Positions 1 to 9,408 of a DNA stretch of 64,000 nt are shown here, piece after piece. Numbering within the stretch: the stretch's first letter is position 1; each line of letters starts with the position of its first letter. The position numbers were made by a program, and so were the translations under genes. The notes under the pieces are model-generated. The model saw only the letters and a program-made list of their open reading frames with translations, did not search any database and was not told the DNA's origin. Source of the DNA: Alphaproteobacteria bacterium (GTDB lineage: Bacteria > Pseudomonadota > Alphaproteobacteria > UBA8366 > GCA-2717185); contig WLWY01000008.1 of assembly GCA_012103325.1 (NCBI GenBank), positions 124,001 through 188,000 of the forward strand, given 5' to 3'.

Positions 1-135
1 TTCCGCACGACCAGTTGGTAACCTCCTGTTAACCATATTTTGTCAGTCTATACGCCAGTTCCGAAATGGCATGAGCATTGCGACTCCCGAACACAAAGAA
101 TTTCTCGAATGAGAACCATTTACGGGAGCAGGACG

Positions 136-852
136 ATGAACCTGACAACCATTGAAAAAAGCACCAATTCTCTACGCCACAATTCCCCCCTCAGCGGAAT
201 TGCGCTGACGCGTGCGCCCCTTCCCTTCGACCTTGAACTGGGAAAAGATCATTATAACGCGCTGCGTCGCATGCTGAAGCGAGCGCTTACGACAGCGCGC
301 AACGCGGAGCGGCGGATCGTCGAACAGCAAGCCGAGATCGAGCGCCTGCAGAAACTAAGCGTTACAGATGCCACAACCGAACTGCTCAACCGGCGCGGAT
401 TTTTGGACTCCTTAAATCGGGCGATTGAACGGGGACGAAGATACGGAGAGCCGGCTGTGTTGCTGTTGATCGACCTCGACGGATTCAAACAGATCAACGA
501 TACCTACGGTCATTCCGCTGGCGATTTTGTTCTGTCGGTGGTCGCTGCCAGTCTCAAAAGCGCGGTCAGACTGGTGGACGATGTCGCGCGGATCGGCGGT
601 GACGAGTTCGCCGTCATCATGAATAAAATGCCCCATCAGAATGCCGACATACACGTCAAGGCCATCGAGGATACGCTAAACGGTTTAGCTGCGCGCTGGG
701 GCCACGACAGCATTCCGATCCGCGCCAGCGTCGGCAGTCAATGCTTCGGTCAAAGCTCGGTCGAACCTGCAGAAGTGCTCTACGCCCGTGCGGATAACGC
801 GATGTACCGAAAGAAAGATAGCAGGCACGCACTACCGCCAGCTGCGGAGTGA
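136..852 (+). CDS. GGDEF-domain diguanylate cyclase
   Basis: Predicted to make cyclic di-GMP from two GTP. The protein is 238 aa. A coiled-coil-like segment (about residues 45-80) leads into a GGDEF domain with the N-terminal signature DATTELLNRRGF, the DLDGFKQINDTYGH motif and an intact GGDEF active site. The inhibitory I-site is present as RLVD, exactly five residues before GGDEF, so product inhibition is likely. I start at the ATG at 136 because GGGAG lies just upstream; in-frame ATGs at 40 and 109 have no better site. No sensor or membrane domain is seen, so it is probably cytosolic. The A of the TGA stop is also the first base of a 263-bp mobile repeat, yet the domain ends normally, so the gene looks intact. 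Confidence 0.9.
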   Translation: MNLTTIEKSTNSLRHNSPLSGIALTRAPLPFDLELGKDHYNALRRMLKRALTTARNAERRIVEQQAEIERLQKLSVTDATTELLNRRGFLDSLNRAIERGRRYGEPAVLLLIDLDGFKQINDTYGHSAGDFVLSVVAASLKSAVRLVDDVARIGGDEFAVIMNKMPHQNADIHVKAIEDTLNGLAARWGHDSIPIRASVGSQCFGQSSVEPAEVLYARADNAMYRKKDSRHALPPAAE

Positions 853-1114
853 TACCAAGGATCGTTGATAGTGACCCCTCGAGATCGCGAATGCGGTCCG
901 TCGGGTAGGAGGGGCGGCGCAGGCGATGCGGGGCATCGTCAAGCCGTTCCAACGCCCTCCGACGGACCGCATTCGCGACCCGAAGGGCGGCTTATCCAGG
1001 CTTTCGGGCAGCGTCGCGCCCGGCTTCCGATGTCCCGCATCGCCGCGCCGTGCGCTCCTTGCCGAAAACCTGGATAACCCGTCTCTATGGGTCACTATCA
1101 GCGCTCCTTGGTAT
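852..1114 (+). mobile_element. 263-bp MITE-like palindromic element, copy 1
   Basis: Non-coding element bounded by near-perfect inverted repeats of about 33 bp, beginning ATACCAAGG and ending CCTTGGTAT. Two internal inverted-repeat pairs are seen: GGTTATCCAGG-type arms and arms built on GCGGTCCGTCGG. Two more copies of exactly the same length lie at 35664 and 37355 in the opposite orientation. It encodes no transposase, so it would have to be moved in trans. TA flanks both ends, compatible with a TA target duplication, but TA may simply belong to the terminal repeat. This copy's first base completes the stop codon of the upstream GGDEF gene. Confidence 0.85.
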
Positions 1115-1131
1115 TACATACCAAAATCAGG

Positions 1132-2016
1132 CTAAGGCAACGCCGCCTGCTGAAGTACCGGCTGGCAGGGAGGAATATTCAAGCTACCGCGGCATAGATG
1201 AAGCGCCCAGCTGTTACGGACGCCAGCCTTTGCGAGCGCGGTCTGCATACCCTTCAGCGCCGTTCTTTCGACAGGTCCCGCAAGCAGCCGGTACATCACC
1301 CGACCATCGGATACGACCTTCGAAACGATCGTTGTAATCTCCGAGTGCTGCGCGCCCAGACGTGCCGCATTCTTCTGTTTGCGAAAGCTGCCCATAACAA
1401 GGTAAATCGCCGGCTCAACTGCCTGCTCCGATATCTGACGAACCGATACGAGTTGCAAAGGTTTGCTTTTCTGTCCAGCTACGGACCCGTCTTCGATGAG
1501 TTTTTCCCGAGGCGCGGAAAGATTTCCCAACGAGGACCTATCCGCCAGAACCAAACCGTCAAAGTCCAATCCACGATGTACGCTCACAGGCCGACTCTTT
1601 GCCGTCTCCCGCCGCGGCACCCCATCAAATGCGCTCAGCTGAAAATTAGGTGAAGCCTCGTTGCCGTTAGAAGTGAACGCCAGAGTCGGCTGCTCTACCG
1701 AGTCATCAGCGCTGCCCGCCCAGAACTCGGCGCTATCGGCATCGTCCGCATCCGGCACCCGCCACGTCGATGCCATCGCTGTCCAGCTATCCCCGAAATC
1801 GCCCTCATAATCGACACAGACGTGCTTGCCTTGCAGCACCCGCAACGTCGCGCAATCCTGATTCACGGCAAGCGACAGGGCATGATCCCCGACGCCCTTG
1901 CCTGAAAATACATAACTGACACCCGTCGCCGTCCACGAAACGATCTGATACGCCGGCAGAAAGCAACCGCCGACAAACAAACCCATCGCCACGACTAGCC
2001 CCATGCGCCACGGCAT
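1132..2016 (-). CDS. SPOR-domain lipoprotein
   Basis: A 294-aa protein with a short signal peptide and a lipobox ending VGGC (Cys18), so it should be lipid-anchored. The C-terminal 75 residues form a SPOR-like domain (YLVMGSFRKQKNA, then a second YRLLAGP motif). This domain class binds denuded septal peptidoglycan and often localises to division sites. The middle (about residues 40-200) is low-complexity and not recognised. A weak AGGGG precedes the ATG. It ends just beyond the mobile repeat at 852-1114 and is convergent with the GGDEF gene. A role at the cell envelope is inferred; the precise function is unknown. Confidence 0.8.
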   Translation of the reverse strand: MPWRMGLVVAMGLFVGGCFLPAYQIVSWTATGVSYVFSGKGVGDHALSLAVNQDCATLRVLQGKHVCVDYEGDFGDSWTAMASTWRVPDADDADSAEFWAGSADDSVEQPTLAFTSNGNEASPNFQLSAFDGVPRRETAKSRPVSVHRGLDFDGLVLADRSSLGNLSAPREKLIEDGSVAGQKSKPLQLVSVRQISEQAVEPAIYLVMGSFRKQKNAARLGAQHSEITTIVSKVVSDGRVMYRLLAGPVERTALKGMQTALAKAGVRNSWALHLCRGSLNIPPCQPVLQQAALP

Positions 2017-2127
2017 AACGTTTACCCCTGCTTCCTCGCAGTATGTTAACCATCTTTTTTGGCAGCTAAGATGATTGAACGTGACTTAGCAAGGAAAACG
2101 CCCAAGGTTTTATTAATTGGTTAATTT

Positions 2128-3909
2128 TTAATCTTTCTTCGGCGGCAGACTGACGCGAATGTGGAGCTCCTTTAAGCGCTCCGCTTCAACAGTTGCCGGG
2201 GCCCCCATCAGGAGATCTTCCGCCTGCTGGTTCATCGGGAATGCGACAACCTCGCGAATATTCGGTTCATCCGCCAGCAGCATCACGATCCGGTCTATAC
2301 CCGGCGCGGAACCGCCGTGGGGCGGGGCGCCATATTTCAGTGCATTCAACATGCCGCTGAATTGTGTCTCAACAGCTGTCTGGTCGTAACCGGCAATTTC
2401 GAATGCCTTGAACATGATGTCCGGACGGTGGTTCCGAATGGCCCCGGATGACAATTCCACCCCATTGCACACGATGTCGTATTGATAGGCCTTGATTGCG
2501 AGCGGGTCTTCGTTTTCGAGAGCCTCCATGCCCCCTTGAGGCATTGAAAACGGGTTATGGCTGAATTCGATCCGTCCGCTCTCCTTGTCCATCTCGTACA
2601 TCGGGTAGTCGATAACCCAACAGAATCGAAACGCATCCTTTTCACAAAGATCCAAATCTTCGCCAAACTTGTTGCGTGCCTTGCCGGCAAGTTCCGCCGC
2701 TTCGCCTGGCGCGCCGGCCGCAAAGAATACCGCATCACCGTCGGACAAGCCTGTCGCAGTGCGGATCGCCTGCACGCGGTCGGCGTCCAGATTGCGCGCA
2801 ATCGGTCCTTTGCCGCCACCATCTTCGAACACGATATAGCCAAGGCCAGGCGCGCCTTCCTTGCGGGCCCAATCATTCATGTTGTCGAACCAGCTACGCG
2901 GCTTCGCACCGCCGCCGGGCGCTGGAATCGCACGAACAACCGATCCTTTTTCAATGGCTTGCGCAAAAATCTTAAAGTCGGATCCACGAAAGGCATCAGT
3001 CACATCGACGATTTCGATCGGGATACGCAGGTCCGGTTTGTCCGAGCCATATTTGAGCATGGCTTCGTCGAACGGAATGCGGGGGAATGGCTGCGGCGTC
3101 ACCGAACGCCCATCGGCGAACTCTTCGAAAACGCCGCCAAGCACGGGCTCGATCGCGTCGAATACGTCCTCTTGCGTCACAAAAGACATCTCGATATCGA
3201 GTTGATAGAACTCGCCCGGCGACCGATCGGCACGCGCATCTTCATCGCGAAAACAGGGTGCGATCTGAAAGTACCGGTCGAAGCCCGCGACCATGAACAG
3301 CTGCTTGAACTGCTGCGGCGCCTGCGGCAATGCATAAAACTTGCCCGGATGCATTCGGCTCGGCACAAGAAAATCGCGCGCGCCTTCAGGTGATGTTGCG
3401 GTCAGAATCGGTGTCTGGAACTCCGTGAACCCGGCATCGACCATGCGCCGACGGATCGACGCGATAACATTCGAACGCAACAGAATGTTGCGATGCATCT
3501 CCTCACGCCGCAGATCCAGGAAACGATAACGCAGTCGAATATCCTCGGGATAGCCCGCATCCTGGTTGACCGGCATCGGAAGCGCTTCGGCGACCGATTG
3601 AACCTCGATCGTCTCGATCTGCAATTCGATCTCGCCCGTCGGAAGGTTAGGATTGATCGTTTCCGCGCTGCGCAGAACGACCGGTCCGGTAACCGTAATA
3701 ACCGACTCGAGCGGTAACGGTTCGATCTGGACAAACAGCGGGCTGCTGACGTCTACGACGACCTGTGTAATTCCGGCGTTGTCGCGCAAATCGATGAAAA
3801 GGAGGTTGCCGTGATCGCGCTTCCGATCGATCCAACCGGAAAGGCGTCCGGCAACACCGTTCTGCTCAGCGCGGAGCTCGCCGCAAGTGTGGGTGCGATA
3901 TGTATGCAT
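2128..3909 (-). CDS. aspS: Aspartate--tRNA ligase
   Basis: Class II aminoacyl-tRNA synthetase that charges tRNA-Asp, possibly also tRNA-Asn as in many bacteria lacking AsnRS. The protein is 593 aa, a usual bacterial length. It has an N-terminal OB-fold anticodon-binding domain ([12 protein letters not shown], then [18 protein letters not shown]). The catalytic domain shows the motif 2 region [19 protein letters not shown] and motif 3 GGSAPGIDR near the C-terminus; a GAD insert lies between. I start at the ATG of [12 protein letters not shown] because this matches family N-termini. The frame is open 22 codons further upstream, but that stretch overlaps the divergent rnd promoter region. Confidence 0.97.
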   Translation of the reverse strand: MHTYRTHTCGELRAEQNGVAGRLSGWIDRKRDHGNLLFIDLRDNAGITQVVVDVSSPLFVQIEPLPLESVITVTGPVVLRSAETINPNLPTGEIELQIETIEVQSVAEALPMPVNQDAGYPEDIRLRYRFLDLRREEMHRNILLRSNVIASIRRRMVDAGFTEFQTPILTATSPEGARDFLVPSRMHPGKFYALPQAPQQFKQLFMVAGFDRYFQIAPCFRDEDARADRSPGEFYQLDIEMSFVTQEDVFDAIEPVLGGVFEEFADGRSVTPQPFPRIPFDEAMLKYGSDKPDLRIPIEIVDVTDAFRGSDFKIFAQAIEKGSVVRAIPAPGGGAKPRSWFDNMNDWARKEGAPGLGYIVFEDGGGKGPIARNLDADRVQAIRTATGLSDGDAVFFAAGAPGEAAELAGKARNKFGEDLDLCEKDAFRFCWVIDYPMYEMDKESGRIEFSHNPFSMPQGGMEALENEDPLAIKAYQYDIVCNGVELSSGAIRNHRPDIMFKAFEIAGYDQTAVETQFSGMLNALKYGAPPHGGSAPGIDRIVMLLADEPNIREVVAFPMNQQAEDLLMGAPATVEAERLKELHIRVSLPPKKD

Positions 3910-4052
3910 CTTTTTTCGTATCGATGAGGGGTGAATATCGGCGCGCAAAGGGCACGCATTGTGCCGAATTGTCAAGCCGGCTTGTCTATTCGAAAGGCAA
4001 AAGCGGCCTTCCTGCTTTTTACCCCAGCCGACTCGGTGTATCTCTTTCAGCC

Positions 4053-5231
4053 ATGGAGACTGAACCTATATCAACGCTTCCGGAGCTGACCGCTTTTTGC
4101 GAGCGTCAGCGCACCGCCGATTACATAACGGTCGACACTGAATTTTTGCGCGATCGAACTTACTGGACACAACTTTGTCTTGTGCAAATTGCCGGCCCCA
4201 ACGAAGCCGCCGCAGTCGACACCTTGGCGCCGGGCCTTGACCTTGCGCCGCTGTATGATTTGATGACCGATCAGAATCTCTTGAAGGTCTTCCACGCGGG
4301 CCGGCAGGACGTGGAGATTTTTTTCCACCGTATGGGCTCGATCCCGGAACCGTTGTTCGACACGCAAGTCGCCGCGATGGTATGCGGGTTCGGCGACCAA
4401 GTGGGTTATGAGGCGCTTATATCGAAATTGGTCGGTGCACGGATTGATAAATCCTCTCGCTTTACCGACTGGTCAAATCGGCCTCTGTCACGAAAGCAGC
4501 TTACATACGCGATGGCCGATGTGACGCATCTGCGCCCTGCGTACGAGAAGCTTGCCGAATCCCTTGAAAAAACCGGCCGGACACGATGGCTCGACCAGGA
4601 AATGGATGTCCTGATGGATCCCGAGACGTATCGTCTCGACCCCGAAATTGCCTGGCGCCGCATCAAGAGCAGGAATAAGAATCGGCGTTTCCACGCCATA
4701 TTGCGCGAGCTGGCCGCTTGGCGCGAACGTGAAGCGCAGACTCGCGACGTACCGCGTAACCGTGTCATCCGAGATGACGCCATTCTGGAAATCGCAGCAC
4801 AGGCCCCCACGTCGACGGAGGCGCTCCGCGGCATGCGCGCATTGCCAAGGGGTGTCGCGAATGGCGGATTTGGGGAGGCGATCCTGGACGCGGTTGCAAA
4901 CGGCCGCAACGTTCCCGAAGCGGATCTGCCCGTGCTGGAAAAGGTCGAGCCAAGGCCGGCAGGGCTGGGTCCCGTAAGCGACCTGTTGAAGGTATTGCTC
5001 AAGCACGTCACCGAAAAACACAACGTGGCGCCACGCCTGATTGCCAGTGCCGACGACCTGGAACGCATTGCCGCGGACGATAATGCCAACGTTCGGGCGC
5101 TCCAGGGATGGCGACGTGAGTTGTTCGGCGAACACGCTTTAGCTCTGAAAGCCGGTCGTGTGGCACTCACAGCGAAAGGCAGCCGGACCCGCGTTGTCGA
5201 ATTGGATAATACGCCGAAGAGCGTCGATTAG
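4053..5231 (+). CDS. rnd: Ribonuclease D
   Basis: 3'-5' exoribonuclease for tRNA 3' maturation and structured RNA turnover. The 392-aa protein has a DEDDy exonuclease domain: D28 and E30 in DTEF, Asp in [10 protein letters not shown], and Tyr/Asp in YAMADVTHL. One HRDC domain is followed by further C-terminal helical sequence. The start is the ATG of [12 protein letters not shown]; an upstream in-frame ATG at 3900 would overlap aspS and adds unconserved sequence. The gene diverges from aspS, with about 143 bp between them for both promoters. Its TAG stop overlaps the GTG start of the M23 peptidase gene, so the two are probably translationally coupled. Confidence 0.95.
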   Translation: METEPISTLPELTAFCERQRTADYITVDTEFLRDRTYWTQLCLVQIAGPNEAAAVDTLAPGLDLAPLYDLMTDQNLLKVFHAGRQDVEIFFHRMGSIPEPLFDTQVAAMVCGFGDQVGYEALISKLVGARIDKSSRFTDWSNRPLSRKQLTYAMADVTHLRPAYEKLAESLEKTGRTRWLDQEMDVLMDPETYRLDPEIAWRRIKSRNKNRRFHAILRELAAWREREAQTRDVPRNRVIRDDAILEIAAQAPTSTEALRGMRALPRGVANGGFGEAILDAVANGRNVPEADLPVLEKVEPRPAGLGPVSDLLKVLLKHVTEKHNVAPRLIASADDLERIAADDNANVRALQGWRRELFGEHALALKAGRVALTAKGSRTRVVELDNTPKSVD

Positions 5232-6238
5232 TGCCGGCCCAAAGGCTGCAAATCCTCGGGATCATTCTTCTAACTGCTCTAGCGACACCAGTGTACGGCG
5301 AAGGACCGCCACGCCTCGGGCTTCCCTTGGAATGTGAATACGGAAGAACCTGTTTCATCCAAAAGTATGTCGATCACCGGCGTGACAAGGATTACCAGGA
5401 CTATCAATGCGGTTTCCTGACGAGCGATCGTCACAGCGGGACCGATTTTCGTCTTCCAGACCACGCGGCAATGGCACGCGGTGTTGCCGTCATCGCCGCC
5501 GCTGCAGGAACAGTGCGCGCGATGCGGGACGGCATGCCGGACGTCGATGCCCGTCTTGTCGGTGCCGAAGCCGTTATCGATCGCGGTCTCGGCAACGTCG
5601 TGGTCATCGATCACGGTGGCGGCTGGCGTACATATTACGGACATCTGCGGCGCAACAGCGTTGCGGTAGCCAAAGGTCAGAGCGTGATTGCCGGACAAAA
5701 ACTCGGCCTGATCGGCCTTTCCGGCCTCTCAGAATACCCACATGTCCATTTCGAGTTGCGCTTCGGAAAGAGAATTATCGATCCCTTCGTCGGTTTGGAG
5801 ACTCATACCGGATGCGAAATTGGAAAGAACGCTCTGTGGCATCCCGAAGTGCTGTCTCGCCTTGTTTATCGCCCGACTTTTCTTATCGCTGCCGGATTTT
5901 CCGATCGCCGTATGACGAAAACGGCGCTGCAGTATGGGCTTTACGAGCGCACCATATTACGACGCAAATTCAAGGGATTGCACTTCGGCGTGTTCCTTGC
6001 CGGCCTTTATGCCGGAGACCGCTATGCCCTGTACCTGGCGGACGGAAGCGGCAAGACCCTCAAAATGCTGGATGGCGTCGTCAGCAAGCCGGCCGCCGTT
6101 CAGTTCCACAGCATCAGTTTGAAGCAAAACAAGCCCCTATCCGCGGGTCGTTACCAGGCCCGTTTCGAACTCCACGGCGTCCGAAACGGCAAGCCGGAAC
6201 TCATTTTAAAGGCCGAACGCTTAGTCACGCTGCGATAG
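5231..6238 (+). CDS. Secreted M23-family metallopeptidase
   Basis: A 335-aa protein with a signal peptide (residues 1-23, cleavage near VYG). Its M23/LytM domain carries the zinc ligands H and D in HSGTDF and the HxH pair in HVHFEL. Members cut peptidoglycan peptides or, when inactive, activate amidases; all visible ligands are intact here, so activity is likely. An additional C-terminal domain of about 120 residues is not recognised. The GTG start overlaps the rnd stop (TAGTG), which sets the start and implies coupling with rnd. It acts in the periplasm. Confidence 0.85.
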   Translation: MPAQRLQILGIILLTALATPVYGEGPPRLGLPLECEYGRTCFIQKYVDHRRDKDYQDYQCGFLTSDRHSGTDFRLPDHAAMARGVAVIAAAAGTVRAMRDGMPDVDARLVGAEAVIDRGLGNVVVIDHGGGWRTYYGHLRRNSVAVAKGQSVIAGQKLGLIGLSGLSEYPHVHFELRFGKRIIDPFVGLETHTGCEIGKNALWHPEVLSRLVYRPTFLIAAGFSDRRMTKTALQYGLYERTILRRKFKGLHFGVFLAGLYAGDRYALYLADGSGKTLKMLDGVVSKPAAVQFHSISLKQNKPLSAGRYQARFELHGVRNGKPELILKAERLVTLR

Positions 6239-6244
6239 CGTGCC

Positions 6245-7783
6245 TCAAGCCGTTACCTTCCGGGGCGGCTGGATAAACGAAAAGCGCGGTTTGCAGCCCA
6301 TCAGCTTGGCGAGCGACTTAAACCGGCGCTGGACGACATCACCAACAAGAACATCGGCGCTTTCCGGCAATTCAAAGACCAGCTGATCGCCCTCGCGCCT
6401 AATGAGTGTCTGCTCCAGCAATGAAACGACGCCGCCCGACAACGTATAGCCCAATCGCATGGCCAATCCGGTAACCCGCGCGCGTTTCGCTTCTTCGTCG
6501 TCGAGAAGCGGGCTCAGAAAACGGTTATACACCCGGCCCTTAACTTGCGCATGACGAGACGCCACCGCGAGTCCCATATAGGCCCGGCCGGGATGATCGA
6601 CGCCAACCATGGGATATCGTAAAATTCGAAGCAGCGCATGCTCGACGCGATAATCCGGATGTTCGGACCATTCCAGATCCGCCAGCAGACAGGCTGCCCG
6701 CCGCAATTGCTGTTGCCGCGCCGTCTCGTTCGGAAAGGCGGGCGTCATCCAGTGGAACAGAGCCTCACCGTCCGCTGTCGCCCGCCCCGTCATCCAGGCG
6801 AGATTGCGACAGGCCTCGATCAGCGGGTCTTGCGCTTTCGTTGCGGCTGGCAAGCGATCGAAAATGCACCCCTCGCGAAGCCCGTATGCGGAGATAACGA
6901 CCTTTGAAACGTCAGATTTCTCAATCAGGCTGGCTAGCAACTGAGCCGCAAACGGCAGCGTTCCAATGCGTTTCTTCGAAACACCGTCGTAGTAACGATC
7001 GAGCTTTCCGGTCTTGGCCTTAAGAACCGACTTTGCAAAAGACAGCGCTTCCCGCGCCGACAGTTCATAGTGATGCGCGACCAACAACGGATAGCTCGTC
7101 ATATTCATATGAACCCGCGCAAGAGCCCTCCAAGCACCGCCTACCGCATAAAAGGTGCCGCCTTGCGCGGACTCCAACCATCCCGTTTGCGCAAGATGCG
7201 TGTCGATTGTGTTTCGCATGCCGGCGCCATCCGCGGCTTCGCGTTTTCCTAATCGTAGAGGACCGATCGGGAGCGTCGTCTGTTCGCAAAAAACACCATC
7301 TTTGAGGCGCACCACCTCAAAGCTGGCGCCGCCGAGATCGCCCACCAAGCCATCCGCACCCGGCACCGCCGACAGAACACCAAGCGCCGACAGCCTGGCT
7401 TCTTCCTCGCCCGGTATCGGTCGAATCTCGAGCCCACACTGCCGACGTACAGCCGCTATGAAATCCGGACCATCTTCCGCTTCGCGAACGGCAGCCGTGG
7501 CAATGACAGTTACATCATCAACGCCCATCGAATGCGTCAAAACGGCAAAACGCTGTAGGGCCTGCAATGCCATTTCCACGCCGGCAGGATGCAAACGTCC
7601 CGTGCTATCGAGGCCGCGACCAAGGCCGCACAGGACCTTTTCATTGAAAACCGGCGTCGAAACCCGCCGAGCGGCTTCGTAAACGACCAAACGCACCGAG
7701 TTCGATCCGACGTCGACGACGGCAACCGGACGGTCTTCGGCCCGTGCCTGGGTCGATCGGCCCCGTGTTATTACTCCGGGCAT
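6245..7783 (-). CDS. ppx: Exopolyphosphatase / Ppx-GppA family phosphatase
   Basis: A 512-aa protein of the Ppx/GppA family, which hydrolyses polyphosphate or pppGpp. The N-terminal actin-like fold begins VAVVDVGSNSVRLVVYE (phosphate-binding loop), with a later GDLGGASFEV loop. The C-terminal half is the HD-like helical domain. Sequence alone does not separate exopolyphosphatase from guanosine pentaphosphatase. In many alphaproteobacteria the partner gene ppk lies directly upstream between hda and ppx; here an SDR gene occupies that place. Convergent with the M23 gene, with only 6 bp between the ends. Confidence 0.9.
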   Translation of the reverse strand: MPGVITRGRSTQARAEDRPVAVVDVGSNSVRLVVYEAARRVSTPVFNEKVLCGLGRGLDSTGRLHPAGVEMALQALQRFAVLTHSMGVDDVTVIATAAVREAEDGPDFIAAVRRQCGLEIRPIPGEEEARLSALGVLSAVPGADGLVGDLGGASFEVVRLKDGVFCEQTTLPIGPLRLGKREAADGAGMRNTIDTHLAQTGWLESAQGGTFYAVGGAWRALARVHMNMTSYPLLVAHHYELSAREALSFAKSVLKAKTGKLDRYYDGVSKKRIGTLPFAAQLLASLIEKSDVSKVVISAYGLREGCIFDRLPAATKAQDPLIEACRNLAWMTGRATADGEALFHWMTPAFPNETARQQQLRRAACLLADLEWSEHPDYRVEHALLRILRYPMVGVDHPGRAYMGLAVASRHAQVKGRVYNRFLSPLLDDEEAKRARVTGLAMRLGYTLSGGVVSLLEQTLIRREGDQLVFELPESADVLVGDVVQRRFKSLAKLMGCKPRFSFIQPPRKVTA

Positions 7784-7942
7784 TTCCCTATTTCTCTGCC
7801 ATTGATAAGCAATCCACAGCTATCCCACGCTCTCGGTGGACAAGGGAGCATCTTCAGTGTACGGCGATTTCGTTAATATAGGGTGATTCACAGCCCTGCC
7901 GAACCGTCACGGCACCATATGGTCAATTTGCCGCGCCGGCTC

Positions 7943-8722
7943 CTAGAACGTGCTATTAAAGCTTCCGCCATCCATCAGCACATTTTGACCGGTCATAAAC
8001 CCAGCATTTGCGCCACACAAGAAAGCGCATGTTTCGCCGAATTCGTGCGGATTGCCAATTCGGCCTGTCGGATTGTCATTCGACCGTAGTGCAAGCATTT
8101 CGTCATAGCTCACCCCGGCCTTATCTGCCTGCACTTGAATATTGCTGCGGAATCGGTCGGTGTCGAAGGGGCCCGGCAGCAGATTGTTGATCGTCACATT
8201 GTTCCGGGCAGTCTTGCGCGAGAGCCCCGCAACGAAGCCGGTAAGACCAGCGCGCGCGCCATTGGAAAGGCCGAGGATTTCTATCGGCGACTTTACCGCC
8301 GCGGAAGTGATATTGACGACGCGCCCGAATTTACGCGCGATCATGCCGTCAACAGTCGCCTTTATCAAAAAAATCGGGGTCAACATATTGGCGTCAACAG
8401 CCGCAATCCAGTTATCCCGGTCCCAATCACGGAAATCGCCCGGCGGCGGTCCGCCGGCATTGTTCACCAGGATGTCCGGTTCGGGACAAGCGGCCAGAAC
8501 GCTGGCACGGCCGGCATCGGTGGTGATATCGCAGGCAACCGCTGTCACTTTGGCGCCGGTTTCCTGGCGGATTTCTTCCGCCGTCGCTTCCAGCATATCG
8601 GCCGTCCGCGCGTTGATCACCAATTCGACCCCTTCCCGGCCAAGGGACATCGCACAGGCCCGCCCCAGCCCTTTGGACGCCGCGCAGACGATGGCCTTCC
8701 GGCCCGCAATGCCTAAATCCAT
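7943..8722 (-). CDS. SDR-family oxidoreductase
   Basis: A 259-aa short-chain dehydrogenase/reductase. A Rossmann TGxxxGxG-like loop appears as ASKGLGRA, with NNAGG for the adenine pocket. The catalytic region has Ser in ITSAA, but the usual YxxxK is atypical: the equivalent stretch reads LSNGARAGLTG. Lack of the canonical Tyr-Lys pair makes ordinary SDR catalysis doubtful; several SDR subfamilies with 3-oxoacyl-ACP-reductase-like annotation share this. The C-terminus has GGSFNSTF. The stop of hda lies 2 bp upstream, so it is probably cotranscribed with hda. Substrate unknown. Confidence 0.85.
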   Translation of the reverse strand: MDLGIAGRKAIVCAASKGLGRACAMSLGREGVELVINARTADMLEATAEEIRQETGAKVTAVACDITTDAGRASVLAACPEPDILVNNAGGPPPGDFRDWDRDNWIAAVDANMLTPIFLIKATVDGMIARKFGRVVNITSAAVKSPIEILGLSNGARAGLTGFVAGLSRKTARNNVTINNLLPGPFDTDRFRSNIQVQADKAGVSYDEMLALRSNDNPTGRIGNPHEFGETCAFLCGANAGFMTGQNVLMDGGSFNSTF

Positions 8723-8724
8723 AT

Positions 8725-9408
8725 TCAGTCTCCCAAATTCTGTTCTTCAAGTTCCGCCATGACGTCGCGCGCCAAAGGGATAGTGATTCTGCGCCGCGCC
8801 GCAAGAGAGGAACGGTCCAGCGCCGCGACAAGCGCGCGTGCCGCCGAGAACGTCCGCTCCATCCGCGGCAATATGAAGGTAAGAACGTCGCTCTCGACAG
8901 GAAGCTGCCGATCCGCGAACAGCTTGACCAGAACGGCCCCGATCAAGCCATCATCCGGCCGGCCGATAGCGACCGCCGGCGCCGCAGACAGCCGCGAACG
9001 CAAATCCGGTAGTTCGATCGCCCATCGTGCCGGTGCGACACGGCTCGTGATCAGGAGATGCCCCTGCGCCTCCCGGGTCATATTGTAGAGGTGCAACAGC
9101 GCATGCTCATCCTGACCCGCACTGGCGTCATCGATAATCAACCGATTCGACCGCGTCAGGAGTACATCCGGAGCCGTGGCCGCGACCTCATCCGGTTTCA
9201 ATAGTAGCGCGCCACTGCGCGCCTTCCAGACATGCGCCATATGCGTCTTGCCGCATCCCGCGGGACCGTGCAGCGCTAAGGCCGGACCAGGCCAGTCCGG
9301 CCACCGGTCGAGCCACGCAATCGCTTCCGCATTGCACGGCGCGACAAGGAAATCCTCTGCGCCATGCGCTGGGCGATGCGCAAGATCGAGTGCGAGCTGC
9401 TTATTCAC
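8725..9408 (-). CDS. hda: DnaA-related ATPase Hda/HdaA
   Basis: A 227-aa AAA+ protein related to the DnaA ATPase domain, with Walker A GPAGCGKTH and Walker B LIIDDAS. In the regulatory inactivation of DnaA, Hda with the sliding clamp stimulates ATP hydrolysis by DnaA after initiation. The N-terminus, starting at GTG (MNKQLALDLAH), holds a QLALDL motif of the clamp-binding type, as expected for Hda. The GTG start overlaps the TGA stop of the upstream permease gene (GTGA), with GAGGGACG upstream, so a longer upstream frame is rejected. Confidence 0.9.
   Translation of the reverse strand: MNKQLALDLAHRPAHGAEDFLVAPCNAEAIAWLDRWPDWPGPALALHGPAGCGKTHMAHVWKARSGALLLKPDEVAATAPDVLLTRSNRLIIDDASAGQDEHALLHLYNMTREAQGHLLITSRVAPARWAIELPDLRSRLSAAPAVAIGRPDDGLIGAVLVKLFADRQLPVESDVLTFILPRMERTFSAARALVAALDRSSLAARRRITIPLARDVMAELEEQNLGD

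Noticed and set aside
865..1135. Short frames inside the mobile repeats (also at 35683-35967 and 37374-37622)
   Set aside because: They arise in every copy on both strands from palindromic sequence and have no ribosome binding sites or protein features.
2103..2125. CtrA-type site in the TTAA-rich stretch downstream of aspS
   Set aside because: TTAA repeats are present but the spacing is not the seven bases of the known motif, and the place is between a gene end and another gene's upstream region.
2557..3393. 278-codon frame antisense to aspS
   Set aside because: Entirely inside a well-supported tRNA synthetase gene, with Arg-rich shadow composition.
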